From JANJWP01 sp964540725 (GTDB lineage: Bacteria; Patescibacteriota; Gracilibacteria; BD1-5; UBA2023), in assembly GCA_964540725.1 (NCBI GenBank), contig CAZINU010000018.1:1-18545 (forward strand): 18,545 bases of DNA. The letters are read 5' to 3'. A model generated the notes under the pieces. The model was not told the origin of the DNA. It searched no databases and worked only from the letters and a program-made list of their open reading frames with translations. The translations under genes were made by a program, and so were the position numbers. Shown piece after piece: positions 6,962 to 13,634 of the stretch. Every line of letters begins with the position of its first letter. The first letter of the stretch is position 1.

Positions 6962-8464
6962 CTAGAACGTCTTCAGCACCTTCTCGATTTCCTTCTTCAA
7001 TCCGGCCTTCGATTCGTCGTCCAGGTCTTTGCTCGAGCGGATGCGGTCGAGAATCGCGCCTTCCTTGTCGAGTTCGAGGAAGAAAGAGTCTTCGAACTCG
7101 CGGATCTTGCTTACCGGGAGGGCGTCGAGGGCGCCGGTGGTTCCGGCGAAGATGAGGGCGACCTGCTTTTCGAACGGTGCCGGCGAGTAGACGTTCTGCT
7201 TGAGAATTTCCACCATGCGCTTTCCGCGCTCGAGCTGCTTGCGGGTGTCGGCGTCGAGGTCGGAGGCGAATTGGGAGAACGCTTCGAGTTCGCGGAATTG
7301 GGCGAGGTCGAGCTTGAGGGTTCCGGCGACGCGCTTCATGGCCTTCGTTTGGGCGGAGCCTCCGACGCGGGAGACGGAGAGTCCGACGTTGATGGCCGGC
7401 TTTACGCCCGCGTTGAAGAGTCCGGATTCCAGGAAGATTTGTCCGTCGGTAATCGAGATGACGTTCGTGGGAACGTAGGCGGAAACGTCGCCCGCTTGGG
7501 TTTCGATAATGGGGAGCGCGGTCATGGAACCGGCGCCGAGCTCGTCGTTCAATTTCGCGGCGCGTTCAAGGAGGCGGGAGTGGAGGTAGAAGACGTCTCC
7601 GGGATACGCTTCGCGTCCGGGCGGACGGCGGAGGAGGAGCGACATTTCGCGGTACGCGTTGGCGTGCTTGGTGAGGTCGTCGTAAATGATGAGCGCGTGT
7701 TCGCCCTTCAGCATGAAGTATTCACCGATGGCGCAACCCGAGAACGGGGCGAGCCATTGCATCGAAGCGGGAGCCGAAGCTCCGGCGACGACGACGGTGG
7801 TGTAGTCCATGGCGCCGGCCTTCCGGAGCTCTTCGACGAGCGCGACGACTTTGGAATCCTTTTGTCCGATGGCGACGTAAACGCACTTCATATTCTGCCC
7901 CTTCTGGTTCAGGATCGTGTCGATGGCGATCTGCGTTTTTCCGGTTTGGCGGTCTCCGATAATGAGTTCGCGCTGACCGCGCCCGATCGGTACGAGGGCG
8001 TCGATCGCCTTGATACCGGTGGCCATCGGTTCGTGGACCGATTTGCGGGTCATGACGCCGGAGGCGACGCGTTCGGTCGGGAAGAATTCCTTCGTCTTAA
8101 TGGGGCCGAGTCCGTCGAGCGGGTTTCCGAGAGCGTCCACGACGCGGCCAAGGAGCGCGTCGCCGACCGGAACTTCGAGGATGCGGCCGGTCGCCTTGGC
8201 GACGTCGCCTTCCTTGATGGATCCGAAACCGGAAAGCGTTACGACGCCCACCGAATGTTCTTCGAGATTGAGCGCGACGCCCCGGGCGCCGGATTCGAAT
8301 TCGACGATTTCGTTGTACGCCACGTCGCGAAGGCCGACGACGCGGGCGATACCGTCGCCCAAGTAAACGACCTCCCCGGCGCTTTTGCGTTCGGGGGAAA
8401 GGTCGGCGGAATCGATTTGGGTTTCGATATCCTTGATGATTTTGTCGAGTACGCTGTTGGACAT
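6962..8464 (-). CDS. atpA: F1Fo ATP synthase alpha subunit
   Basis: 500-residue non-catalytic nucleotide-binding subunit of F1, of normal length. It shows VGDALLGRVVDALGNPLDG, the Walker A loop GDRQTGKTQIAIDTILNQ, the Walker B strand ALIIYDDLTKHANAYREM, and LLLRRPPGREAYPGDVFYLH then SRLLERAAKLN. The alpha-family arginine finger is in SVSRVGGSAQTKAMKRVAGT. The C-terminal helical domain follows (LEAFSQFASDLDADTRKQLE, RGKRMVEILKQ). The N-terminus (MSNSVLDKIIKDIETQ) follows TTTTTCTCCC with no Shine-Dalgarno. It follows atpH by 22 bp. The stop is TAG, with no in-frame TGA. Confidence 0.98.
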   Translation of the reverse strand: MSNSVLDKIIKDIETQIDSADLSPERKSAGEVVYLGDGIARVVGLRDVAYNEIVEFESGARGVALNLEEHSVGVVTLSGFGSIKEGDVAKATGRILEVPVGDALLGRVVDALGNPLDGLGPIKTKEFFPTERVASGVMTRKSVHEPMATGIKAIDALVPIGRGQRELIIGDRQTGKTQIAIDTILNQKGQNMKCVYVAIGQKDSKVVALVEELRKAGAMDYTTVVVAGASAPASMQWLAPFSGCAIGEYFMLKGEHALIIYDDLTKHANAYREMSLLLRRPPGREAYPGDVFYLHSRLLERAAKLNDELGAGSMTALPIIETQAGDVSAYVPTNVISITDGQIFLESGLFNAGVKPAINVGLSVSRVGGSAQTKAMKRVAGTLKLDLAQFRELEAFSQFASDLDADTRKQLERGKRMVEILKQNVYSPAPFEKQVALIFAGTTGALDALPVSKIREFEDSFFLELDKEGAILDRIRSSKDLDDESKAGLKKEIEKVLKTF

Positions 8465-8486
8465 GGGAGAAAAATGAAGTGGGGCG

Positions 8487-8837
8487 TTACGCTCGGGAGA
8501 GAAGACGCTCTATGCGGGAAAAGGAGAGGTCGACCAGTTCGTCGCCGAAGAATGCGCGGATCCCGCCGGAAAGCGAAGGATTTTCCTTCCATTCGGCGCG
8601 GTAGCCTTTGGCATAATCCTTTCCGAAGGCGGATTCCAGGGCGGCTTCGACGTCTTTTCGGTCGAACGACGGGAAATATTCGACGCGGAGGGTTTTTTCG
8701 CCCGATCGGGACGCTTCGAACAATCGCGAACCCCGGTTTCCGAGCTTCTTTCGAAGGTTTCGGTAGAGTTTCAGGGAACGCAGGAGTTCGGAGAGCTCCT
8801 CTTTCGAGGCTTTTTCCGTGAGGCGCATTTCGGTCAT
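8487..8837 (-). CDS. atpH: F1Fo ATP synthase delta subunit, short form
   Basis: 116 residues, against about 175-180 for usual bacterial delta subunits. Identification rests on the C-terminus (NPSLSGGIRAFFGDELVDLS, then FSRIERLL), which matches the family's conserved end where a short beta-hairpin precedes the last helix, and on its position between atpF and atpA. The N-terminal part (MTEMRLTEKASKEELSELLR, SLKLYRNLRKKLG) is helical but too short for the full six-helix domain that binds the top of F1. It may be a minimal stator connector. The reading frame is intact, with a TAG stop (8487-8489). A second ATG four codons in is an alternative start. Confidence 0.82.
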   Translation of the reverse strand: MTEMRLTEKASKEELSELLRSLKLYRNLRKKLGNRGSRLFEASRSGEKTLRVEYFPSFDRKDVEAALESAFGKDYAKGYRAEWKENPSLSGGIRAFFGDELVDLSFSRIERLLSRA

Positions 8838-8864
8838 CGTGCTCGGTTGTAAGGTCTTGCGTAA

Positions 8865-9335
8865 TTAGAGGTTCTTCGCGGCGGCCTTGACGAATTCGGC
8901 GTTCGCGTCGCTTTTTCCGAAAATCTTTCCGTTGATCTTGAGGGCGACCTCGACGACGCGGTCTTTCATTTCGGATTCGAGCGCGCGCCGTTCGTTTTCG
9001 GCGTCGGCGGCCGCTTTTGCCCGAATAGCGTCGGCCTCCTTGTTCGCTTCGAACGCAATGAGGGAAGATTCCTGCTTGGCGAGCGATTTCGCTTCGCTGC
9101 GGATTTCCTTGCCTTCGCGCTTAGCGGCCTCAATGATACCGCGGGCTTCGCTTTCGGCGGCCTCGAGCGCGCTTTTCGCGTCCGCATGGGAACGTTCGAG
9201 CTCCTCGCGCTTCTCGGTTTCTTCGTCCAGGTAGGCGAGGTAGGGTTTGAACAGGAAGGTTCGGAGCACGTAGGCTACGATGGCGAGGTTGACGCCTTGG
9301 ACGGCGAGCGATCCGAAATCGACGAGACCGGTCAT
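8865..9335 (-). CDS. atpF: F1Fo ATP synthase subunit b
   Basis: 156-residue peripheral-stalk subunit. An N-terminal membrane helix (VDFGSLAVQGVNLAIVAYVL, then RTFLFKPYLAYLDEE) leads into a long charged coiled coil rich in Ala, Glu, Lys and Arg (EKREELERSHADAKSALEAA and on to RAKAAADAENERRALE). It ends MKDRVVEVALKINGKIFGKS and FVKAAAKNL. The frame stays open upstream to 9506, but that stretch is low-complexity and overlaps repeats, so ATG 9335 (MTGLVDFGSLAV) is preferred; it gives the normal family length. No Shine-Dalgarno precedes it (TCTCTTTCCC). It is separated from atpE by an unusual 342-bp non-coding gap. Confidence 0.93.
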   Translation of the reverse strand: MTGLVDFGSLAVQGVNLAIVAYVLRTFLFKPYLAYLDEETEKREELERSHADAKSALEAAESEARGIIEAAKREGKEIRSEAKSLAKQESSLIAFEANKEADAIRAKAAADAENERRALESEMKDRVVEVALKINGKIFGKSDANAEFVKAAAKNL

Positions 9336-9519
9336 GGGAAAGAGAGGGGAAGCGGTGGACGGAAATATTTTTTCGGGAGCGCCGCGAACGCGGCACGGGG
9401 ATTTTCCGAAAGTGGGGGAGGACGAACGTCTACGACCTTGTCGGCGAAATTCTTCGGAGGGAGAATGTTCCGGGGCGGCCGCGAGAGCGGCGTAGTTCGA
9501 CCGCATCGGCGGAACCTTC

Positions 9520-9591
9520 CAAAAACGAGGATTTCGCGCGACGGATTCGGACGCCCGGGATTTTTCAAAAACGAGGATTTCGCGCGACGGA
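9520..9591 (-). repeat. 26-bp direct repeat, two copies, period 46 bp
   Basis: The 26 bases at 9520-9545 recur identically at 9566-9591; both begin CAAAAACGAGGATTTC and end GCGCGACGGA. The second copy is the distal arm of the long-hairpin element at 9557-9677, so the first looks like a partial duplication or the remnant of a degraded second element. Confidence 0.85.
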
Positions 9592-9677
9592 CGAGGATTG
9601 AAGCGAGACGTACTTATAAGTACGGCGAGCGAGAACCGGAGTACGGAACGCGAAGGCCGAAGTTTTTCAAAAATCCC
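9557..9677 (-). repeat. long-hairpin 3' element, copy B (after atpE)
   Basis: 121 bp, immediately adjacent to the atpE stop codon (9678-9680). Read on the minus strand its ends are GGGATTTTTGAAAAAC and GTTTTTGAAAAATCCC, which pair almost perfectly. Inside lie TTCGCGTTCCGTACTCC and TTCTCGCTCGCC on the 5' side, the perfect 16-bp palindrome CGTACTTATAAGTACG (9609-9624) at the apex, then TCGCTTCAATCC and CGTCGCGCGAAATCCTCG. It is homologous to copies at 14328-14450 and 16217-16328. See the finding on this family. Confidence 0.85.
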
Positions 9678-9875
9678 TTATTTCACGAGGAAGATGGCGG
9701 CGAATGCGAGCAGTCCCGGAACTTCGGCGAACGCGAAGGCGACGAGCATCTTGGTGTTGATGTCGGCGGAAGCGGACGGATTGCGGCCGATAGCCTGGAG
9801 GGCGCCCATACCGATAAGACCGATACCGATTCCGGAACCGATAACGCCGATGAGGGCAAAGGGGAGGAAATTCAT
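9678..9875 (-). CDS. atpE: F1Fo ATP synthase subunit c (proton-type)
   Basis: 65 residues, two membrane helices joined by a polar loop. The first helix is glycine-rich (IGVIGSGIGIGLIGMGALQ), the loop is AIGRNPSASADINTK, and the second helix contains the ion-binding carboxylate Glu51 in AFAFAEVPGLLAFAAIFLVK. The position that is Gln in sodium-binding rings (GIGQG) is Ile here, and the Glu is followed by Val-Pro rather than Ser-Thr, so a proton ring is inferred. At 65 residues it is shorter than most c subunits, with almost nothing before helix 1. It starts at ATG 9875, 86 bp after atpB. The stop is TAA, directly abutting the hairpin element. Confidence 0.96.
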   Translation of the reverse strand: MNFLPFALIGVIGSGIGIGLIGMGALQAIGRNPSASADINTKMLVAFAFAEVPGLLAFAAIFLVK

Positions 9876-9961
9876 AATTCCGAAGAAAAAAGATAATGGA
9901 AGGAAAATCCTGGAAACCAGGGGCCGGGAATCCGTTCGCACGAATTGCCGGCCTCCGGCTT

Positions 9962-10789
9962 CTAATGGAGGTCTTCGACGGCTTCGCGGAGATAGATGCC
10001 GGAAAGCGTCGTGAAGATGTAGGCCTGGAGGAACGCGACCAGGAGTTCGAAGAACCAGAACGGAAGCGAGAATACGAGGGTGGTGAGGGGGCCGATTCCC
10101 GGAATGAGGGAGCCGATGTAGATCATCACCGAGATAAGGATCGCGCCCGCGAAGATGTTGAGGAAGAGACGGAGCGAGAGCGAACCGATGCGGATGAATT
10201 CCCCGATGAAGTGGAGCCAGCCCACGAACACGTTGACGCCCTTCTCGATGCCCGAAGCGCCGTGCCAGTTGGCGAGGTAGTGGGCGAAGTGTTTGACGGG
10301 GCCTCGGCGGTAGATGGCCGTTCCCTGGGCGACGACGACGGCCGTCAGACCCATGACGAGGGTGGTGTTGAGGTCGGAATTGACCGGGCGTACGTACGCG
10401 GCGGCCTTCGGGGCTACCAAGATGATCCAGTCGAGAATGAGGCCGACCAGGTTGGCGGCGAAGATGAAGACGAAGAACGAGCCGAGGAGCCAGAAATACT
10501 TCCGGCTGACGTCCTTGCTTCCGACCGTGCCGGAAAGGAACGCGTCGAGACGCCCCATGACGTCGAGTCCGAACGACTTGAGCTTCGAGGATTTTTTCGA
10601 AAGCGCGCCGCGGAGCATGCCCACGAACGCGAAAAGGACGAGCATGACCACCCACGTGGAAACGACCGTCGTCGTAACGAACGAGGGGAGGCCCTCGACG
10701 GGGGTTCCCATGGTCGAGGGGATGTGGGGTCCGGAATGTTCCGCGGAAGTCTGGTGTTCGGTCGTGCCGGCAGCTTCGTGTTCGGTCAT
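9962..10789 (-). CDS. atpB: F1Fo ATP synthase subunit a
   Basis: 275-residue membrane stator subunit carrying the proton half-channels. The segment GEFIRIGSLSLRLFLNIFAG holds the essential arginine (SLRLFLN, equivalent to E. coli Arg210). Further membrane segments include VVSTWVVMLVLFAFVGM, YFWLLGSFFVFIFAANLVGL, MTAVVVAQG-type and LIPGIGPLTTLVFSLPFWFF, ending in ELLVAFLQAYIFTTLSGIYL. The N-terminus is a hydrophilic His- and Thr-rich extension (MTEHEAAGTTEHQTSAEHSG) of unknown role. First gene of the cluster, with a consensus promoter about 65 bp upstream. The stop is TAG. Confidence 0.97.
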   Translation of the reverse strand: MTEHEAAGTTEHQTSAEHSGPHIPSTMGTPVEGLPSFVTTTVVSTWVVMLVLFAFVGMLRGALSKKSSKLKSFGLDVMGRLDAFLSGTVGSKDVSRKYFWLLGSFFVFIFAANLVGLILDWIILVAPKAAAYVRPVNSDLNTTLVMGLTAVVVAQGTAIYRRGPVKHFAHYLANWHGASGIEKGVNVFVGWLHFIGEFIRIGSLSLRLFLNIFAGAILISVMIYIGSLIPGIGPLTTLVFSLPFWFFELLVAFLQAYIFTTLSGIYLREAVEDLH

Positions 10790-10854
10790 GGTTTTCTAAT
10801 GGTTCGGTCCCCGAGGGGAAAACGAAAAAATTCCGACTCTCGGAAAGCGGCGGA

Positions 10855-10882
10855 ATTATAGCGAACTCGGTATCAAAGGCAA
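10855..10882 (-). promoter_or_regulatory. sigma70-type promoter of the ATP synthase operon
   Basis: On the minus strand a perfect TATAAT -10 (10855-10860) lies 16 bp downstream of TTGCCT (10877-10882), about 65 bp before the atpB start. It is the only strong promoter-like sequence seen upstream of atpB and fits a leader of about 55-60 nt. Confidence 0.7.
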
Positions 10883-10937
10883 ATCCGAGTTGCGGTTCCG
10901 GATAATTCGTGCCCGGGCACGGGAGGGTGTCAGAAAA

Positions 10938-10963
10938 AAACCGCCGGGCATGCCCGGCGGTTT
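10938..10963 (-). terminator. intrinsic terminator of the 10985-11698 gene
   Basis: A perfect 26-bp palindrome (AAACCGCCGGGCA then TGCCCGGCGGTTT) is followed on the minus strand by four more T residues, giving a run of seven, then CTG. It lies 21 bp after the TAA of the minus-strand membrane protein gene and upstream of the atpB promoter. Confidence 0.92.
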
Positions 10964-10984
10964 GGTAGTTTCGGCTTGGCGGCG

Positions 10985-11698
10985 TTATTCGAACGCCGCG
11001 TTCGCCATGCGTTGGTAAATGCCCTTCAAGAAGTCTTGGATCGTTTCGATCAGATCGATCGTCAGATCCTTGAGGACGAAGATGGGCCAAAAGATGGTCC
11101 AAACCGTCACCAGGCCGCGATAATGGCGAAACTTCGGAATGAAACTTCTGCGAATGGCCGCAGCGTCGCAAATGGGCTTTTTAGAGACCCAGCCGTCGCC
11201 CTTCCCGGCGGCCTCGCTTTCCGCTTCTCCGTCCGTGTCGGAGTCCCCATCGGGAATCGGCCAACCGTAATCTTCCCGCCGAATGCGTCGCTCAGGCTCG
11301 TAATCCAGGTCGCAACCGCGCGTATCGATGCCGATATCGAGCGTCGTACTATTCGGCGGGAACGGATCCGGCCAGGCCAGTTTGTTGATCGCTTCATCCA
11401 CCCGTTGCCGTAACTTTCGTAGTTGGAGATACCAGTGAACGAACGAATAGACGATGCCGATGGGAATCCATACGACGAGTCCGGTGAGGATATCCTGAAT
11501 GCTCGGATCGAAACGGAAGTAGAACCCGATGCCGAGCAGGAGCGTCCAGATTCCCGCCCAACCCCAGGACTCCTTATCGCCCGCGAGGCTCCAGACGACG
11601 GCGATGGCCAACACGCCGACGCAAGAGTAGAACCATAGGATCGGTATGCCGACAAGCAGGAGCGGAATACCCACGAAAAACGCGATAATCGATTCCAT
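10985..11698 (-). CDS. hypothetical multi-pass membrane protein
   Basis: 237 residues, not recognised. ATG 11698 is chosen over an upstream in-frame start at 11782 because a strong Shine-Dalgarno (AAAGGAGG) precedes it by about 9 nt. Hydrophobic segments at about 4-38 (IIAFFVGIPLLLVGIPILWF, then VGVLAIAVVWSL), 46-61 (GWAGIWTLLLGIGFYF) and 69-90 (ILTGLVVWIPIGIVYSFVHW) suggest four N-terminal membrane helices. A soluble middle follows with a basic patch (EPERRIRREDYGW) and an acidic, low-complexity stretch (DGDSDTDGEAESEAAGKGDG). The C-terminus has another hydrophobic segment (GLVTVWTIFWPIFVLKDLTI). It diverges from the 11980 gene across a shared regulatory region and ends with TAA and a strong terminator. 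No in-frame TGA. Confidence 0.8.
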   Translation of the reverse strand: MESIIAFFVGIPLLLVGIPILWFYSCVGVLAIAVVWSLAGDKESWGWAGIWTLLLGIGFYFRFDPSIQDILTGLVVWIPIGIVYSFVHWYLQLRKLRQRVDEAINKLAWPDPFPPNSTTLDIGIDTRGCDLDYEPERRIRREDYGWPIPDGDSDTDGEAESEAAGKGDGWVSKKPICDAAAIRRSFIPKFRHYRGLVTVWTIFWPIFVLKDLTIDLIETIQDFLKGIYQRMANAAFE

Positions 11699-11786
11699 TT
11701 CTTTTTGCCTCCTTTGGCAAGGTTTGTTTGAGATTTCCGTCACCCTTCGAAAAAATTCGAATTTGCGTGATTTTCGAAACAAGCGA

Positions 11787-11810
11787 CTTATTCATACTAA
11801 TACGAATAAG
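11787..11810. promoter_or_regulatory. 24-bp inverted repeat, possible operator
   Basis: CTTATTCATA (11787-11796) and TACGAATAAG (11801-11810) are inverted with one mismatch around CTAA. The dyad lies in the AT-rich region between the two divergent genes and overlaps the proposed -10 of the minus-strand promoter, which is where a dimeric repressor would bind. No regulator gene is adjacent. Confidence 0.45.
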
Positions 11811-11824
11811 TATCCATTAGTCAA
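11797..11824 (-). promoter_or_regulatory. candidate promoter for the minus-strand membrane protein
   Basis: On the minus strand TTGACT (11819-11824) is followed after 16 bp by TATTAG (11797-11802). It lies about 100 bp upstream of the ATG at 11698. The -10 is weak (4 of 6). Confidence 0.4.
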
Positions 11825-11853
11825 ATTCTAAATTTCAAGCACCGGCGTATGTT

Positions 11854-11881
11854 TTGACAAAATCAATTTATTGAGTAATAA
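11854..11881 (+). promoter_or_regulatory. candidate promoter for the plus-strand 11980 gene
   Basis: A perfect consensus -35 TTGACA (11854-11859) is followed after 16 bp by TAATAA (11876-11881), a weak -10; AATAAA after 17 bp is an alternative. It lies about 100 bp upstream of the ATG at 11980. Confidence 0.4.
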
Positions 11882-11979
11882 AAATTCTGAAGCCGCTCTT
11901 TCACAATCACGTTGTTCTTTTGGACTTGGGGACGATTCAACCTTTCGCATGCCATCCCATTTGCTCTTGGAGGTGTACT

Positions 11980-13224
11980 ATGAATGCTGTCGCTCCGAAT
12001 TCCCAGCAAACCATTTCCGTCGATTCGGAAAGTTCGGCTCCCGAAGTCGTTCCGATTTGGGGGCGGAAATTGGAAGTTCCGTTTTTCGTCCGCCATTATG
12101 TCGGATTGTTCGGGTTGTTCGGTTTCGTTCTTTTCGCGTGGGCGGCATTTTTCCCGGTCGCCCACCACGCGGTATTCGCCATCGAATCGCGGGACGTGGG
12201 CGGTTTAGAGTTGATAACCGTTGCTTTGGCTTCGATCATGCTCGCCCTGGCGCTCGCGTTTATCCGTTTCGAAAAGAAATCCGCCGCCGCGTTGCGCGAT
12301 TACGATGCGCACGCCCTCCGTCTTTCCGCTCTCCGCGTCGAAGAATTGGCCGACTGGATTTCGTGCGCGAAATGCCTGTTTTATGAAGATTCCGTCAAGG
12401 CGTCCCCGCTTTTGCGCGGACGCGCCGAGCCTATGGCAAGGAAGATATCCGAAATCGCCGCGAAAGCCGCGGTAGACTATGCCGGCCGGCCGGATTTCGG
12501 GATTTTTTATCAGCTCGCGACGCTTCTCGACAGGAACTCTCCCGATTCGTCAGGTGCGCTCCCGAACATTTCCGAGTTCGACGGCTGCCTGAACGATTTC
12601 GTCAAAATCTGTTCCGAGCGCGTTTTCATGTATCCAGACGAATGGGCGGAACTTACGTTCTTCCGAAACTTCCTCAGGGATCATCCGAAGGTTTCGATTC
12701 CGAAGTTCCTTTCGGCCCTTCCGGAACAGGGGCTCACGAAGCCGCGAACGCTCGACGACGCATGGAAAAACGTCGCGTTCCTTTCCGTCGTTTCCGAACG
12801 GAATCTCGCGAATGAACCCCTTGTTGCCAAGGCGTTCCTCGCGCTCGTGCGCTCGTATGCCGAATCTTCCGCGATTTCGTCACTTTGGCGGGATCTCGGA
12901 TGGGCCGAGCGTATTCAGGTCGCCCGAATGCTCCGAAAATCCTGGAGCTTTTGGTATCCCGAAGACCGTCTCGCCGTTTTTCGCGCCATGGACTGCGGTG
13001 GGGAAACCGTCGTTACGATGTTTTTTCCGATTCTGGACTTCCGAAATGACGATCCGATCGTTCGGGAAATTCTCAAATACCCCGACCAGTCCGGCGATCG
13101 GCGACTTCTCCGTCGGGCCGTCCAAACGCTCCGGGGGAATCTCGGCAACGGTCCCGTTTCCGACGGTTCGGGCCACGAAGGCGCCGAGTCGGGCGGAAGA
13201 GGGGGGATTCGCGTATACGTATGA
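11980..13224 (+). CDS. hypothetical membrane-anchored protein; apparent stop is TGA
   Basis: 414 residues to a TGA at 13222-13224; not recognised. ATG 11980 is preceded by a good Shine-Dalgarno (TTGGAGGTG). A hydrophilic N-terminus (MNAVAPNSQQTISVDSESSA) is followed by two membrane helices (about 38-60, VGLFGLFGFVLFAWAAFFPV, and 75-95, ELITVALASIMLALALAFI), then a large predicted-helical domain with a CAKC motif near residue 132 and many charged helices. There is no Walker, nuclease or protease motif. In a genome where TGA is glycine the frame would continue to TAA at 13465-13467, through a terminator and the start of hicB, which is implausible. No TAA or TAG exists in any frame between 13222 and the terminator. 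The C-terminus is therefore unresolved: a genuine TGA stop, a frameshift (a six-G run lies at 13201-13206), or a decaying gene. Confidence 0.75.
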   Translation: MNAVAPNSQQTISVDSESSAPEVVPIWGRKLEVPFFVRHYVGLFGLFGFVLFAWAAFFPVAHHAVFAIESRDVGGLELITVALASIMLALALAFIRFEKKSAAALRDYDAHALRLSALRVEELADWISCAKCLFYEDSVKASPLLRGRAEPMARKISEIAAKAAVDYAGRPDFGIFYQLATLLDRNSPDSSGALPNISEFDGCLNDFVKICSERVFMYPDEWAELTFFRNFLRDHPKVSIPKFLSALPEQGLTKPRTLDDAWKNVAFLSVVSERNLANEPLVAKAFLALVRSYAESSAISSLWRDLGWAERIQVARMLRKSWSFWYPEDRLAVFRAMDCGGETVVTMFFPILDFRNDDPIVREILKYPDQSGDRRLLRRAVQTLRGNLGNGPVSDGSGHEGAESGGRGGIRVYV

Positions 13225-13273
13225 CGAATCCCCGTTCGAAAAAGAACGACGTCTCGAACTCCGTATCTCGGGG

Positions 13274-13294
13274 CGGCGCGCCACGAGCGCGCCG
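13274..13294 (+). other. GC-rich hairpin after the 11980 gene
   Basis: CGGCGCGC (13274-13281) pairs perfectly with GCGCGCCG (13287-13294) around CACGA. There is no T tract, so it is not an intrinsic terminator by itself; it may protect the transcript end upstream of the terminator at 13319-13347. Confidence 0.4.
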
Positions 13295-13318
13295 TTCCCG
13301 AGTTTCGGCCGGCTTCGC

Positions 13319-13347
13319 AAAACGGACTCCCCGATGGGAGTCCGTTT
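13319..13347 (+). terminator. intrinsic terminator downstream of the 11980 gene
   Basis: AAAACGGACTCCC pairs with GGGAGTCCGTTTT around a 3-4 nt loop (CGA/CGAT) and continues into a T tract (TTTTTTTCTT). It lies 95 bp beyond the TGA of the 11980 gene and just before the hicBA promoter. Confidence 0.88.
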
Positions 13348-13363
13348 TTTTCTTGGATTTTTC

Positions 13364-13391
13364 TTTGAGCCGCTCAGTCTACGAATATAAT
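13364..13391 (+). promoter_or_regulatory. promoter of the hicB-hicA operon
   Basis: A perfect -10 TATAAT (13386-13391) has TTTGAG (13364-13369) 16 bp upstream as a weak -35. The hicB ATG is 28 bp downstream, so the leader is short. No clear operator dyad is seen. Confidence 0.6.
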
Positions 13392-13418
13392 GACCGCAAG
13401 TAACGTTCTCGCTCCCAT

Positions 13419-13634
13419 ATGCGCATTACCATCCAAAAAGACGGCGCAGGCTATCTTGCCCGCGTAACCGAACGTGACGACATCTACGCGTTCGGTTTTA
13501 CCGAAGAAGAGGCGAGGGCCGAGCTTTTGAACGTTATCGAAATGCTCATAGACGTTCATTCCGAGCAGATTGACGTTGAAAAGAAGGTTCGTGAAGAGCT
13601 TCGCAAGAATGGCCCTTTGTGCCATGCCGTATAA
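13419..13634 (+). CDS. hicB: HicB-family antitoxin
   Basis: 71 residues. MRITIQKDGAGYLARVTERD then DIYAFGFTEEEARAELLNVI matches the HicB partial RNase-H fold (strand, GYxARV, strand, then helix with TxEEA-E-L). It presumably binds and neutralises the HicA toxin encoded immediately downstream. There is no C-terminal helix-turn-helix or ribbon-helix-helix of usual length, so DNA binding and autoregulation are uncertain. The order antitoxin then toxin is the reverse of the commonest hicAB layout but occurs in the family. It overlaps hicA by 11 bp, consistent with translational coupling. The stop is TAA and there is no Shine-Dalgarno. Confidence 0.85.
   Translation: MRITIQKDGAGYLARVTERDDIYAFGFTEEEARAELLNVIEMLIDVHSEQIDVEKKVREELRKNGPLCHAV

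Larger units (their letters stand above)
9336..9677. other. 342-bp non-coding gap between atpE and atpF
   Basis: No convincing gene is present in either strand under either code. The part next to atpE (9557-9677) is one copy of the long-hairpin element, and 9520-9545 repeats part of it. The remaining 9336-9519 is GC-rich with short inverted repeats (for example GCCGCGAACGCGGC near 9378) and no recognised function. A gap of this size inside an ATP synthase operon is unusual. Confidence 0.75.

Noticed and set aside
6854..8821. 655-codon plus-strand frame opposite atpA and atpH
   Set aside because: Antisense shadow over conserved subunits; repetitive acidic composition, no family motif.
9336..9506. 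57-codon N-terminal extension of atpF
   Set aside because: Low-complexity; family members start near MTGLVDFG. The open frame is a product of GC content.
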